DNA of 64,000 bases from Misgurnus anguillicaudatus (Eukaryota; Chordata; Actinopteri; Cypriniformes; Cobitidae), in assembly GCF_027580225.2 (NCBI RefSeq), contig NC_073346.2, forward strand, positions 12,240,001 to 12,304,000, given 5' to 3'. Shown one piece after another: positions 1-12,312 of this stretch (position 1 is the first letter of the stretch; each line of letters starts with the position of its first letter). The notes below the pieces were generated by a model. The model ran no database searches. It had not been told where the DNA came from and was given only the letters and a program-made list of their open reading frames with translations. The translations under genes and the position numbers were made by a program.

Positions 1-1340
1 AGCTAACAATTGGTTACTGCATGTCTTAAAAGAATAAACATTTTATTCCATTCTTTCTTATAATAAGCCTAACCTGTTGAAGTCATTAAAGTTATTTAAA
101 TAAGAAAAGAAAGAAAATCACTCACTACTCCTGACTAAGTAACTTCTGTAACTTTGTAAAAAAAAGATTAATCTATATTTACTTTAAATAAATTACATTT
201 TTACCCCAAAAATTATTTGTGTATACTGTTGTTTTTTCCTTATTTCCTTTTACAAAAATTACTGCAGTTATGTAAATGCATAAATTTCAATGTTAATAAA
301 CCTTTTTAAAGCAGTTGTCTCTTTGTTTCTGCAGTTAAAAAGACAAAGTTTGCAATTCTGGCTATACTTTTGTTATTTTAATAATTTCTTGATTTTATTT
401 AATTTATAGATCACTCTGGGTTATCTGAACTATTTAACTATTTTTGGCTTGTGTTTTTATTCTGTGCAGGGAATTTGCACGAATGTTCTGCATCTTACTT
501 TATTCTGACTTTATTTTTTAATTTATTATAATGGTAAATTCCGATCTAATTTAAATCTGTAAATTTTGGATCGCTTTCATTGTATGGATGTTGCGCTCTT
601 GCTTGCTGGCACATGCAATTTAGCCGAACGCACCGGTGCTCTGCCTGTTATATTTAAGATCATATTTAGGTGTTCATCAAACTAAAAAAATAAAAATAAA
701 CGATTTTTCGACAAGTATACATTTTATAAAATTAATTAAAACAGGGTGGTTATCTTGTCAAAAGTTAAATTACAAAACAGGTAAGCTGTTCTTAAAATTT
801 AGTTGATGACACAAAAAATATCTGCACTTAAGCCCGACACAATTTTCTCTTTTGTGATTTAATATTATGGTTAGTGTTTACTTTCAAATGATAGAAAAGA
901 GAATTTCTGAAACAAATGATATAAGAATTATCAGGTGTTTCTGTACTTAAAGTGAATATAGAGATAATCAAAGACAAAGTAAGCACGCAGGCATTTCTGT
1001 GAAAAAAATAAAGCGTAGCATCTACAAAATCATTAGTTTCAGTATTTTTCTTGTATAAATAAACGTTTAAGTACTTGTATAAAACTTAGTTTCATATTTG
1101 TTAAATTTTAGGTTTAGTTATCAAAAAAGTTTTTTGTTATATATTTTTTGGGTGATGTTCTGTGATGTATATGTGGAATCATTTAACTAAAGTTTATACA
1201 CATTAAACCTTTCATTTTATCTTAAAAAAGATAAAAATGCATCATCATCATAGTGTGAAGTATACGCATAATCAGCGATTATAAGATTCACTCATGCTTT
1301 TTTATACATGGTTATACATCGTTTTGTTTCATTCACTATA
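1..1340. other. AT-rich DNA, no gene seen
   Basis: Both strands are rich in A/T with stops in all frames. No splice-bounded coding exon, RNA gene or terminal inverted repeat is recognisable. If the duplicated block at 1920-2822 belongs to the 5' region of another receptor gene (see that entry), this stretch could be its intron, but nothing in the sequence shows that directly. Confidence 0.4.
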
Positions 1341-1344
1341 GAGC

Positions 1345-1830
1345 CCTCAAATTAGCCTTGGCCACAGTATGCACATCGCAATGGTTTGCAATCACTGAGC
1401 GATTTAATTTTAATTTATTTAAATTTATTTTTATTTGTTTTACAATTGCCATTGATTTTCAGAAGTAGCTGCAATGCTTGCTTTTCCCAGATATATGAAA
1501 CTCATGTTAGTTAAAACTAAAATATATACACAATTTAAACTAATTTAGAAAAAGAAATACTGTACAGCATATCGAATATGGGATTATTTAGCATGCTGTT
1601 CAAGTTAATTTTAGCACATGCCTTTAAAAATAGTAGAGACAGACCAAAGTGCTGTACAAAGACAAAATTACACAATAAATGGGCAAAAACATAAAACCAG
1701 ATAATTTAATACATTATAAATAAGACCAGTAAAAAATTTAAAATCTAATACTTTAGTACACAAAATAAAACAGTAGAATCAAAATAGTTAGATAACATTA
1801 AATTAAAAATGTTAAGATAACTTTTATACT
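1345..1830. repeat. Dispersed repeat, copy 1
   Basis: This segment resembles 18640-19010. Shared landmarks are a 'cgcaatggtttgcaat' motif, an 'aagtgctgtacaa' motif and a run ending in 'aataaaacagta'. The copies are diverged and in the same orientation. The family is unclassified. The second copy is split by a younger element. Confidence 0.55.
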
Positions 1831-1919
1831 CTGATAAAGTTGAAGACACAAATAACAAGAAGCAGCAGCAGCACAATAATACATTTGCAAGATAACAATA
1901 GTGATACCTTAAATAAATG

Positions 1920-2822
1920 CAAACACCACTAATTACTAGTACAGAAAACAGTAATATTATAAACTTTTTGCTTACAAATGAAATATTAAAATGCAATAGA
2001 TTTTAATTGTAAGAACAGCTGGTATCTCATTTATGCATTTTTTACATTTTTAACTCATCACAGAAAACTCACCCCTTACATCAAACAAACATATATAGTA
2101 AAACTGTAACTGCTTTCCTGAAGTACTGCACTTTTCACACTTCTCACATTTATTACAATAAATAAGCATAGTGCATGTCTGTGACTATTATTCAAAGACA
2201 ACATTAAAGTCCATAACTAAATACAAGTGCAGAATACTCACACTAAATGGGTGAATGAAATTACTCTGTGACCTCCGAGAAGGAAAGATGAGATGATATG
2301 AGATCAGATGATATGAGATCAGATGAGGTAAATGAGATGTAGAAATAGTTTATTTTCTATGTCAAGTCATTGGTTTTTGACACTTCCTGTGGTTATATTA
2401 GGGTAGGGGCCTCGCAAATTGCAGGACTAGTTTCAAAACTATAAACTCAATAGCAATGACATGATTGGTTCCCACCATGTTTGGGGTAAAGTAAATCACC
2501 TTGTGATTCTCAGCCTTTATATTTGAGAAAGACAAACACTAATGGTGCAGCACTGCAGTATGAACTTTATATTTGTTTAATGACTTTTATGAAGCAAACA
2601 AGTATTAATATGACTTTAAATTAATATATACTAGTAAATATGAGTAAACTATAGAGAAACACTCCCAGCTTTGTCAGAAAAGCTGAGCAATAGTGTTAAA
2701 TCCCTCTGCACACCAAACTACTCAAATGCTCATGTAACTTTATGAAGAGACGGACAAACACAACACGTTCTTTTCAGTATTCTTATTGTTCATCATGTTG
2801 TACACTTACATTACACTATCTG
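1920..2822. repeat. Duplicated block A (partner 22305-23400)
   Basis: Long collinear similarity to 22305-23400 in the same orientation: 'aattactagtacag', 'caatactcacacta'-type, 'ggttatattagggtaggggc' and 'cttttcagtatt' motifs occur in the same order with similar spacing. On the minus strand both copies keep a segment ending in a donor-like GTGAGTATT, so it could be a 5' untranslated exon of a receptor gene. A short tandem repeat of a 'gatgatatgagatca' unit sits at 2289-2336 and is expanded here relative to the partner. Confidence 0.6.
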
Positions 2823-3163
2823 AATTAGTTATGCTTTTTAAGTATGAAACAGAGGTTCAAGGTGATGATTTACAATTGTGTGGGTTCATATTTGCTGATA
2901 TCTACAAGTATCATGCAGCTCAACTGGTGATTTCACTAGCAGTCCGCAGGTTCATGTGTTCAATTCCCAGGGAATACACAGACTGACCAAAACATAGCTT
3001 TAATGCAGTGCAGAAGGTGTGTGTGTGTGGGGGGGGGGATAGAGTGCTTGAGCGCCTGCCCCTTTGTTCCTGGATTGTCAAAGCTGTGTCTAACTGAGTG
3101 TCATAAACAAAGCTTTCAGAACACTGGTAAACAGGCTCATACTGATTTTCTAATCCTCTAAAT
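2823..3163 (+). repeat. Possible tRNA-derived SINE remnant
   Basis: The segment around 2925-2985 contains a B-box-like 'gttcaattcc' followed by 'cagggaatacaca', the arrangement seen in a common fish tRNA-derived SINE. No convincing A box or tail is intact. A 'gtgtgtgtgtgg' plus G-run follows at about 3018. It interrupts duplicated block A, as expected for an insertion. Confidence 0.3.
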
Positions 3164-3224
3164 CAGAGGTTCCCAAACTTTTTTCCTGCGCACCCCCTTC
3201 TATGTCCCAACCGGGTTGGCACCG

Positions 3225-3755
3225 AGGGGCAACCATATCTGATGAAGCCAATATGGAAGTGACTTAAACTGCAATTCATCGATTGGCCGCTGGAGGCTGG
3301 CTCCAAAATGGAGTCAATTCCCATAGACCTCCTTGTTAAAATGGCCAACTTTATAGTAGAAAATAATATGTTTACAACCTGGTACAAAAATAGATTTAGC
3401 TAAGTTTGCCCTTCATGACAACTGTGAGGGGGGTGAATTTTGTTTGTAACTCCTCCGTTTAAATTATATTAAGCTTTAAAGTTCTGCATAACTAAGGCCA
3501 TGCACTTGAGTGACGGTTGAACAGTCACTGCCCTCACTAGATTCAAGCTAGGAGGGCATGGTTTCAGCAACCAGACACCTTAGCTTCACCCACGTCCCAC
3601 CTCTTTAACCATTTTCGGATATCCACAAGTAATGCGCGATGACACGTGGGCAAGATGGCGACGGCAGGCAACGCCTACTTTAAGCTTCAAAAACAATCTT
3701 CAGAAACCAATGGGTAATGTCACGGACAATACGTACATCTTTTTTTACAGTCTAT
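3225..3755. repeat. Dispersed repeat nested in hAT, copy 1
   Basis: This is clearly homologous to 36219-36585 in the same orientation: 'gaggctggctcc', 'gaaaataatatgtttaca', 'catgacaact' and 'cttcacccacgtcccacc' occur in the same order. This copy is longer on its right side, ending near 'acagtctatggtt'. It splits the terminal part of the hAT relic: a 'gcgcacccc' motif lies on one side and 'gcgcaacccc' on the other. It is a fish repeat with no coding capacity. Confidence 0.65.
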
Positions 3756-4223
3756 GGTTGGCGCAACCCCAATCCTCACTTTAAAAAAATAAAAATGCAA
3801 CAAAGCTTTGTTTTATCACCATGTAAAGACTCATGTTTAATCATGGGCAAATAACCAGAACACGCATGACAATAACAACATCAACAAAGTTTCAATTTAA
3901 TGCAACAATTTAAGAGGACAAGTGACAGACACACGCTCAGGAACAAAGCACAGTTATTTTCAGCCATGTAAAAGAAACACTGCAGCAGGCCTATTAGATG
4001 ACCATGGAGCTAGCATCATCATAACACAACAGTTATGGAAATTAGAACGACATTACATTGAATTAAATCGCAATAAAGTTACAAAATAAATAAAAAATAG
4101 ATAACATTAGAAATAGATCAAATAAATACAAACGAAGATCAATCTAAAACTTTTCAAGTGCAACAATAAAATTAGCCTACATATGATCCACAACATAATT
4201 AAGTAACAAAGAGCATATTAATG

Positions 4224-4430
4224 GAGCCCCTAAGGGGACATGGAGCAAAAATTAAATAAAGTTTAGTTTTGCATGCGCACATGAAACTATCGTGTGCTCA
4301 CAAGAAACTATCGCATGCTCACGTGAAACGCGTGAGCACATGAAAGTTTCACGTCAGCACATGAAAGTTTCATGTGAGCTCATGAAACTAAACTTTAGAT
4401 TTTTTTACTCCAATGTCACCTTAGGGGCTC
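4224..4430. mobile_element. Short MITE with palindromic ends
   Basis: The ends GAGCCCCTAAGG and CCTTAGGGGCTC are inverted repeats. The next bases also pair ('aaagtttagttt' with 'aaactaaacttt'). The core is a run of alternating 'catgtgagcacatgaaac'-like motifs on both strands, so most of the 207 bp can fold into a hairpin. No coding capacity and no clear target duplication. Confidence 0.65.
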
Positions 4431-4520
4431 GGTAGCATATAGGCTCAAACGTAAAATAATATAAAAGAGGATCCATCTGGAACTTTTCAAGTGCAGCGCA
4501 AAAGTCTCTCAGCATGCAAC

Positions 4521-4553
<33 letters not shown>

Positions 4554-4629
4554 ATGGGGAGGAGGATTTTTTAGTATTCCCAGTAGGCATAAATGTGGAG
4601 CAATAATATCAAATACTTACCCATATTAA

Positions 4630-5545
<916 letters not shown>

Positions 5546-5590
5546 CAAACATGTAAGCATCCTGGAGCTTTGGAAAGGCGCTATATAAAT

Positions 5591-6559
5591 TAAACATATT
5601 ATTATGTATACATTTTGTCCTCCTCACATTCTTTATTGTAGTTCCCTCTTACATTCCTGCCTAAAGGCTCATTATGCAGCTCATTATGCAAGTCTTTTGT
5701 TTGCTTAGCTGTCAATCAATCCTTCTTGCATACAGCCCGTCTAAGCAAAAAGTGTCTTACAATTTCTAAATCTATATATTGTTTTATGTGAATGAGTAGG
5801 CAGAATGATTTTTACATCATTTTAAAGAAAAAAACTCTAGACTACTAGATTCTGTTTAGAAAAGTATTGTAAAAACATGTTAAGTATGGGTTTTGTGGAC
5901 TTATATCAGTGACTTAACAATGTAGCTTTTTTAAAAACCACACATAAACATTTTTCTCTCAAAAATACAAACATGTACATACATGTAGCTCATATAATAT
6001 TGTAGCCCAGTTTGTGCTGAACGCAGTGTTATAAGACACTTGTCATTAATATGTTTAAAGCAACTGAAAAAAGACCAAGTGTAAGAGCATGTCAGAACCT
6101 CTGCCAGTGTCCCAAAATGGTCGGACCCCAGAAGGTTAAATGAAGGTGTCTATTATTAAGGGAAAACTAAACAACCAATTAGAGCAATGGAGTGTGTGAC
6201 ATATGTTAAGTGACGCTAACTTGTTGTCAACAGAACTCAACTGCACGCACTGGAAGAAGTAGTTTTAAAAATACCGTTATGGTTTGGTTAGCAGATGTTA
6301 ATTAACAGTCAATAGGAGCCTTCTAGTAATGAGCGGTCAAGCAATTTACTCACGTGAATGGATTTTCCCTAAAGTACGACAACAAAAGCACTTGAACACA
6401 ACACACTGGTAAATACCAGTTCATAAACGGAAATTATCAGCTTTCCATAGCATGTGAAGGCAGCATAAGTCTGAGTTTGCAAACGTATATCGGCACCCAC
6501 TATGTTTACAACATTTGATTCACATCACGACATTGTGAGTTATTTACAAAGTCATACAG
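5591..6559. other. No gene seen
   Basis: AT-rich intergenic DNA with no open frame of note, no terminal repeats and no recognisable RNA gene. Confidence 0.4.
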
Positions 6560-6785
6560 TCAGACTATCTCTTACCATTTGTAAGTAAGGTGTACTTCAT
6601 CCACGACGATACCCATTATGTTGGCTTGAAAAACATCGGAGCCTAGCATGTCCGAACAGCCAGGATTCCGTGATTCCGAAAAAGCAACAACCGCTAATTA
6701 AATCCACCTCGCCGTGCACAACGGGTTCCATCGCCGTGCTACCCATTTTTTCAGTTGCTACTTTCACTTGGTCTTCCATGAGAAC
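6560..6785 (-). pseudogene. RecQ-like helicase fragment
   Basis: The minus strand from about 6785 reads MEDQVKVATEKMG, then an AME/VVHGEVD segment. After a frame change it continues with a piece containing the DEAH-box-like phrase VVDEVHLTYKW near 6580-6615. This resembles motifs Ia to II of RecQ-family DNA helicases, and such fragments are scattered in fish repeats. It is too short and frameshifted to be functional. A cargo fragment of a transposon is more likely than a host gene remnant. Confidence 0.4.
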
Positions 6786-7144
6786 ATTTTTTCAACACAC
6801 GCGCTCTTTGGTGACAAGGTTGATTACGTTACTTTTGATTATCTGTCCATCCTCATATAAAGGCCACCCTGACAATTTGATTGGTCCGAACAGTTTTTGT
6901 TCGAGCATAGTAGCACCACAATGGAGAAACTCCAGACCAAACTTCCCATCCAAAAATGTTGGGCTAAGTTTGGCTGGCACCCAGGCTACAAACGCTACAC
7001 ATTATGTTGAGGTCCAACGAAATTCAGAAACAAACGAGAAAGAAAGTAAATAAGGTCTGTCAGATTTTATTTAGAATTTTCATATTTGCCACTTACCTGA
7101 TGAAATTGTCTATGAGCCACATCAGCGAATAAAATAACATAATT
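6786..7144. other. Repeat-like DNA, no functional gene
   Basis: Short overlapping frames exist on both strands but none matches a family I can name. The minus strand around 6840-6980 may be a further part of the element that carried the helicase fragment. Confidence 0.25.
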
Positions 7145-7962
7145 CAACACATCACTGTCCAGTCCAGTTACAACTACTCAATATTTTAAATATGCAGATG
7201 ATACAGCAATTCTTGCTCTGCTTAATGAGGACAATGACTCTCTTGTGAACTATCAATGTTCTGTAGCACATCTTCGTAAGTGGTGTGAGGATAACTTTCT
7301 GCAACTCAATATTTTGAAGACTAAGGAATTGGTCTTTAGCACCCTAAAAAGACAGAACAATGTTTCAAGTACTATCATAAATGGAGAGAGAGTTGAGCAT
7401 TTCAAATATCTTGGCATTATTTTGGACCAAAACCTCAATTTCAACAAGCACACTTTAGGGGTTTACAAACGCTGTCAACAAAGACTGACATCCATCTGTA
7501 AACTTAGGCACTTGTCTGTACAGCCATGCCGCCTTCTGCTCCTGTATCGTAGTATTATTGAGCCGGTCCTTACTTATGGTGCCATTTGTTTTTTCTATAT
7601 GCTTACAGTTACCAATAAGAATTAATTCTTAAAGGTAACTAACTTGGCGAGTAAAATTATTGGCATCCCTGTCCCAAATTTATTGGAGAGTGTCTCGACA
7701 CTCACATTGCGAAAGACAAAAAATCGTAAGTGATCTAACACATCCACTTTACATAGACCAAGTTTAGTAAGAGTTTTGTTCCCGTATCTATACGAGCTCT
7801 AAATACATAGGAATTGGCCATTGACATGTCAGGTATGCTCTCCATATATGTATATGTATAAATGTTGATGTTGTCAAGATGTTATGTATGTTTGTATCAA
7901 GTATGTACGCATCTATGGTGGAAACAAAATTCCTCTTGAGGATCAATCAATCAATCAATCAC
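7145..7962 (+). pseudogene. 5'-truncated LINE, reverse transcriptase fragment
   Basis: The plus strand encodes the back half of a non-LTR reverse transcriptase. FKYADDTAIL (the YADD catalytic box) lies near 7185-7215. The family phrases LRKWCEDNFLQLNI and FKYLGIILD follow, then a region like LYRSIIEPVLTYG at about 7545-7580. The frame stops at 7625. The copy ends in a (TCAA)n tail near 7941-7962, as LINE 3' ends often do. The 5' part, with endonuclease and the first reverse-transcriptase motifs, is missing, which is normal for target-primed insertion. Dead on arrival. Confidence 0.75.
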
Positions 7963-9118
7963 TATTTTACAAAAGGTTTATTTTTTTGAAAGGTTTTGGT
8001 TAGTTCATTTTGAGGAACTTTGGTGCAACTTCTCTTTAACATACATAGCAATATTGGCAATAGTGTTAGCATTAAAGAGTAAGCACACAGTATATATCTC
8101 TCTCGAACATTATTGGAATGCAGTGTTCCCATACATTCATTTATTTGTCAGTTCGCGACAAATTCTAAATTTACTACCACAAATAGATACTGGTAGTGAT
8201 GATTCTCTAAGACCAATCAGTGATGTACAGTGTTTTCACGTCATGTTTTAGTAACCCCAACCAAGGTTGTACTGTACCCAGTGGAAAAGCCCCCAAAAGT
8301 AAGCTGACCCAACCCGTGAGGTACTAAGCAATAGAACAGCGCCATTACGGGCCATTTTAGAAACACTCGCACCAACATTCACAAAAAAATTACTAACTAT
8401 TTTTCTTTTTCAACAGTAATTGTTTCAGAATAGTGAAAACTTGTAACTTAGTAAAAACCCCTTATTGTTTCCTAATCTTTGTAAGTCTCTCTTGATAAAA
8501 TCATCTGCCCAAATGCTGAAATACTGTACATGCAAAATTGTGCATGTTGAAAACTTAATGCTATCCTGTGCCAGGGTCACCACTGTCAATGTCAGGTAGT
8601 TGTTGAAAGTTACACTACAGTATGCAGTTATGAGGTGGATCAATGTTCTTGAGGGTTTCTTCCTGGCTCAAGTAAAAAAAATCAACCCCAATAGTATGTA
8701 AATAAGACTCCATTACTCAATGTAAGCTTATGATAAACGGTGCTTTTCATGTGTACTGTACAAATAAAATGTTAATTAAAGCTACAACAATTTAAAGACA
8801 AAGGCAAGACAGGTGAATGCTTTATTTGTCCGTTGTTTGATAAACATTAGAAATAGTCAGGATTAGATTTATACTGTCATTTTAAGAGTGCACATATGGG
8901 TCAGATATACCGCATTTCTTTTATTTTATTTTCGTTTCGTTTTATTTCTCCACTGCTTACAATCCACGTTCACTTACGATATTGTGTGTTTACGAGAATA
9001 ATCACGTTATTTTAAGATAATTTTGTATTACTATGTCCTATGTCCACACAAAACATGAACTCAGGTTGCATTTGAACGCTGTCTTTACAGTTTGCGAGTA
9101 TTTGCTCGCTGTCTACAG
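7963..9118. other. Intergenic, with scraps of duplicated DNA
   Basis: No gene is supported. Two pieces resemble DNA near duplicated block B: 8008-8112 matches 25668-25755 ('gcaacttc', 'taaacatacatagc', 'aataagcacaca'), and 8570-8740 matches 23380-23545 ('tgaggtggat', 'caagtaaaa'). Their order differs between the two places, so a rearrangement or independent repeats are possible. Confidence 0.4.
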
Positions 9119-9394
9119 CAGTGGTTCTCAAACTTTTTCAGCGTGCGGCCCCCCTTGTATATGGTGCATTCCTTCGCGGCCCCCCAAATTTTTTTTATAA
9201 CAAATTTGTTCTAAAACCTAACATTTAATAAGACAAAACATATTAAAGTATACAAAGTAGTGCTGTTGGTTAGTAGCCTTATTTTTTTTAGGTTTAATTA
9301 CACAGAATTCATGATAAATTAATGTGTTTTATGAAATGTCATAAAACTGGGGCCCCCTGGCACCATCTCGCGGCCCCCAGTTTGAGAACCACTG
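9119..9394. mobile_element. hAT MITE with 8-bp target duplication
   Basis: The ends are CAGTGGTTCTCAAACTTTTT and the inverse, AGTTTGAGAACCACTG. Flanks are GTCTACAG on the left and GTCTAAAG on the right, an 8-bp target duplication with one mismatch as expected for hAT. The 276 bp body has G/C-rich 'cggcccccc' motifs next to each end and is non-coding. It belongs to a widespread hAT-Charlie type of non-autonomous elements. Confidence 0.85.
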
Positions 9395-9576
9395 GTCTAA
9401 AGCATTAAGATGGGGCTTTCTGAGCTTAAATATTTAAATTAGCAAGACATGTGAAATAATAATCTTTAGTGAGGTTGCAGCACTGGCTCAATCAGTTGTG
9501 TTAAATGCCTCAATGTTTTTACACATTATTTTTTCCCCATAATAAATTAATCCTGCTGTACTGTACTGCCTTACAC

Positions 9577-11490
9577 CAGGGGCGATTGTAGGATTTTCAT
9601 TTTTGAGGGGCTCAGCCCCCAGTAAGGGTATGATTAAAAAAATATTATTTAACTATTAGGTTGTATACTACTAACCTTATTGCAATCCACTATTCCATTG
9701 TATTCCCTGTGTGTCATATATGGGACTAGAAAATTTTCATTTGGGAATGGAGATTTTTTTTTACAATGAAGACTTCCTGATTCATTATTCACTGTGCAAA
9801 TACACATACACATTTCCAGTACAAACACATCATTTTACTGTTTGCATTTCTATGCTCACATAGAAACCTTAGCTAAGGATTTTTTTGATAAAATAAACTT
9901 TTAACCAGAAAATAAGATAAATGTGTGTGTTAACATAAATGTAAACATAAACCGGATTTGCTAATCTTATAGGTTAATATTATTAGTTGATAGCCACTGT
10001 GTTAATCTGGGAATTATACAGATCTAAAATATAGAAAAGGGGAATGACCAACAAGTGATCTACCTTAATACTGAGTTGTCAAGATGCAGTATGATTTGGT
10101 TTTCAGGACAGGGTTTAGATTAAGCCAGGACAAGGCCTTAGTTATATTAGGATGTTTATGTAGTTTTTACAAGCATACCTTACAAAAATATTACAGGTGT
10201 GCATCTTGAGACAAAACAATGTGACTGATGTATTTTAAGATATGTTAGTGCAAGATACTTTTAGTTAAGAACTAAAACTCAAACAGGCATTTTAGTCTTG
10301 AACTAGACTTAAGCCCTGTTTGGGAAACAGCCCCTATGTCTATACTGTAGGTCAGGGGTCTCCAACCTTTTTATAAGCAAGGGCTACCACAATGGATAAA
10401 ACTATCTGGATGGGTACTTACTACTTTCTGATATAGTTTAATCAAAACTTTTTTCTTTTACTTGTTGTTTTATTTTCTTTTACTTGTTGATACGTTTTAG
10501 TATTGTTAAAAATGTTAAGATAGGTAAGTAAACCAAGCCAAGCTAATATTAAAAATACCACATTGAACCCTCCAAAAACTTACTAGGAATACACAATGCC
10601 AAAGACAAATACACAGGTGCCTTACACTTTTTAAAAGGAAGGAGTTCAAATGTTGAAATATTCATATTTTAAATGAAATGAAACAAACATATTTAATAAG
10701 CTATACTTTACTTATATTGATAGATTTTTAAAAAAATTATTTTACTGCAAATATAAGGTGAATTGCCCATTAAAAGCTTGATTTGCACGTTTGATCCAGT
10801 TTTTCCACACAAAAAAACTAGTTTTATTAAAGGATACACTTCACAATAACCTGGTATTTCGCTGCATGAAATGATCTGCCTGATGCGTTCAGTACAACAA
10901 CTGTAAAGCAATGCATCACGCCAGCACCTGACTTAAAAACCTGTAACGTTAATAAGCAATATAGATGCGTGCTTTTACTGGTAACTTGACTGACCTGCTT
11001 CCTTCTTGGCGAATATTTCTGTGATTGATTTTGCAGCATCTTGCTGCGTCTGTCTCTCTCTGCGTCTCCTTTGCGCTGCATATTTTTTAGATAAAGCCAA
11101 AAAGCAGTGGGTTGCCTCCGTTTGGTCATGTGGTGGCATTTTCTCACCGCGACTGGCTGACTCGTAGGTCCGTCATTCATTCATATCATATTATTTCACA
11201 TGTCAACCTGAGCTGACTGCACGGCAGGTTAGAACAGCCGCCAGGTCAAGATGGCCAGTCCGCCCTGTACTACTGATGTTCGCTCTGCTCGGCCCCCCTG
11301 CGGATTGAAAAACGCGCTAAATCCATGCTGACTCAGATCAGGGGAGGAGCCAAAACTTGACGCAGCATGCCGCCTTTTCTAAAGAGTTTTTATAGGGGAC
11401 TGAAGCGATCACAAATTAATGAATCAAATATTTTTTTAGGGGGGCTGGACAGAAGCCCCCCTAAAATGAGCCTTGTTGCAGGCATTAAAC
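9577..11490. mobile_element. Composite hAT-like relic
   Basis: One end near 9577 reads CAGGGGCGATTGTAGG, with a 'ggggctcagccccc' hairpin just inside. Near 11435-11470 is an inversely oriented counterpart, 'ggggggctggacagaagccc'. A second hAT-like start, CAGGGGTCTCCAACC, lies at 10353. On the minus strand near 11120 a short frame starts MTKRRQPTAFW, reminiscent of hAT transposase N-termini; it is too short to assign. A MITE sits inside at 10098-10335. Exact boundaries are uncertain. Confidence 0.4.
10098..10335. mobile_element. MITE, uninterrupted copy of the BEL target family
   Basis: The inverted ends read roughly 'caggacagggtttaga' and 'aagccctgtttgggaaac'. Within them are 'taagccaggac', 'gcatcttgaga' and 'ttttaagatatg'. 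The same family in the same order flanks the BEL element at 26960-27103 and 32435-32540. This copy shows the arrangement without the insertion. Confidence 0.7.
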
Positions 11491-11674
11491 CCTCAAAGTT
11501 GCATAGCTGGGATTAACATTCCCATAGTGTCAACACTATGACACAGTATTAAGTTCAGTTCAGTTCTGTGCTCCCTTGTACTGTAGGTCATGAATATTAG
11601 TTAATTATCTTGTTTATTGCCCCTCTTCTCTTTCCATTGCACACCTGTGCCTTGTTTAGTTACTCATCATCAGT

Positions 11675-11784
<110 letters not shown>

Positions 11785-12021
11785 TAGACCAGTTCAAATG
11801 ATGTAAACAACACTGGTCCAGAAACACTTCCTGTTACAGTTTGTGACTGTTATTTTTTTATTTTACATATATCATTATCTTTAAGATGTTTGTTTAACTT
11901 CAGTTAATTCAGGTTTATATGTTCTGTTGGTTTATTTTATCCCAACGTTAATCTAGTGTTAAAAAACGGAAACAGGAAGTGCTTCTGGACCAGTGTTGTT
12001 TACATCTTTTGAAATGGTCTA
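11785..12021. mobile_element. TA-flanked MITE with ~50-bp inverted ends
   Basis: The left end 'tagaccagttcaaatgatgt' pairs with the right end 'acatcttttgaaatggtcta' (few mismatches). The pairing continues inward through 'aacactggtccag' and 'ctggaccagtgtt', then 'cacttcctgtt' and 'aacaggaagtg'. TA dinucleotides flank both sides, as for Tc1/mariner-type insertion. Non-coding. Confidence 0.75.
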
Positions 12022-12179
12022 TAGTACAGTATACCCCTGCCTTTGTTCTGTTCCTGGTCAGTTCTCATTGCATTTTAGTTTTGTGTTGTGATGGTAAGTT
12101 ATTCTCCTGTTTATGTACCCATGTTTGAGTTTTTAGTAAAAGTGATTTATGTTTTTATATCTGTCGTCCTTTGCCTGTC

Positions 12180-12207
12180 TACACACACACGCACGCACGC
12201 ATGCACG

Positions 12208-12301
<94 letters not shown>
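12180..12301. repeat. (CA)n microsatellite
   Basis: About 120 bp of CA repeats with CACG variants at the left end. Open frames across it are artefacts of the repeat. Confidence 0.97.
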
Positions 12302-12312
12302 ACAACCCTGAC

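Noticed and set aside
7253..7453. 66-aa minus-strand frame
   Set aside because: Shadow of the LINE reverse-transcriptase fragment.
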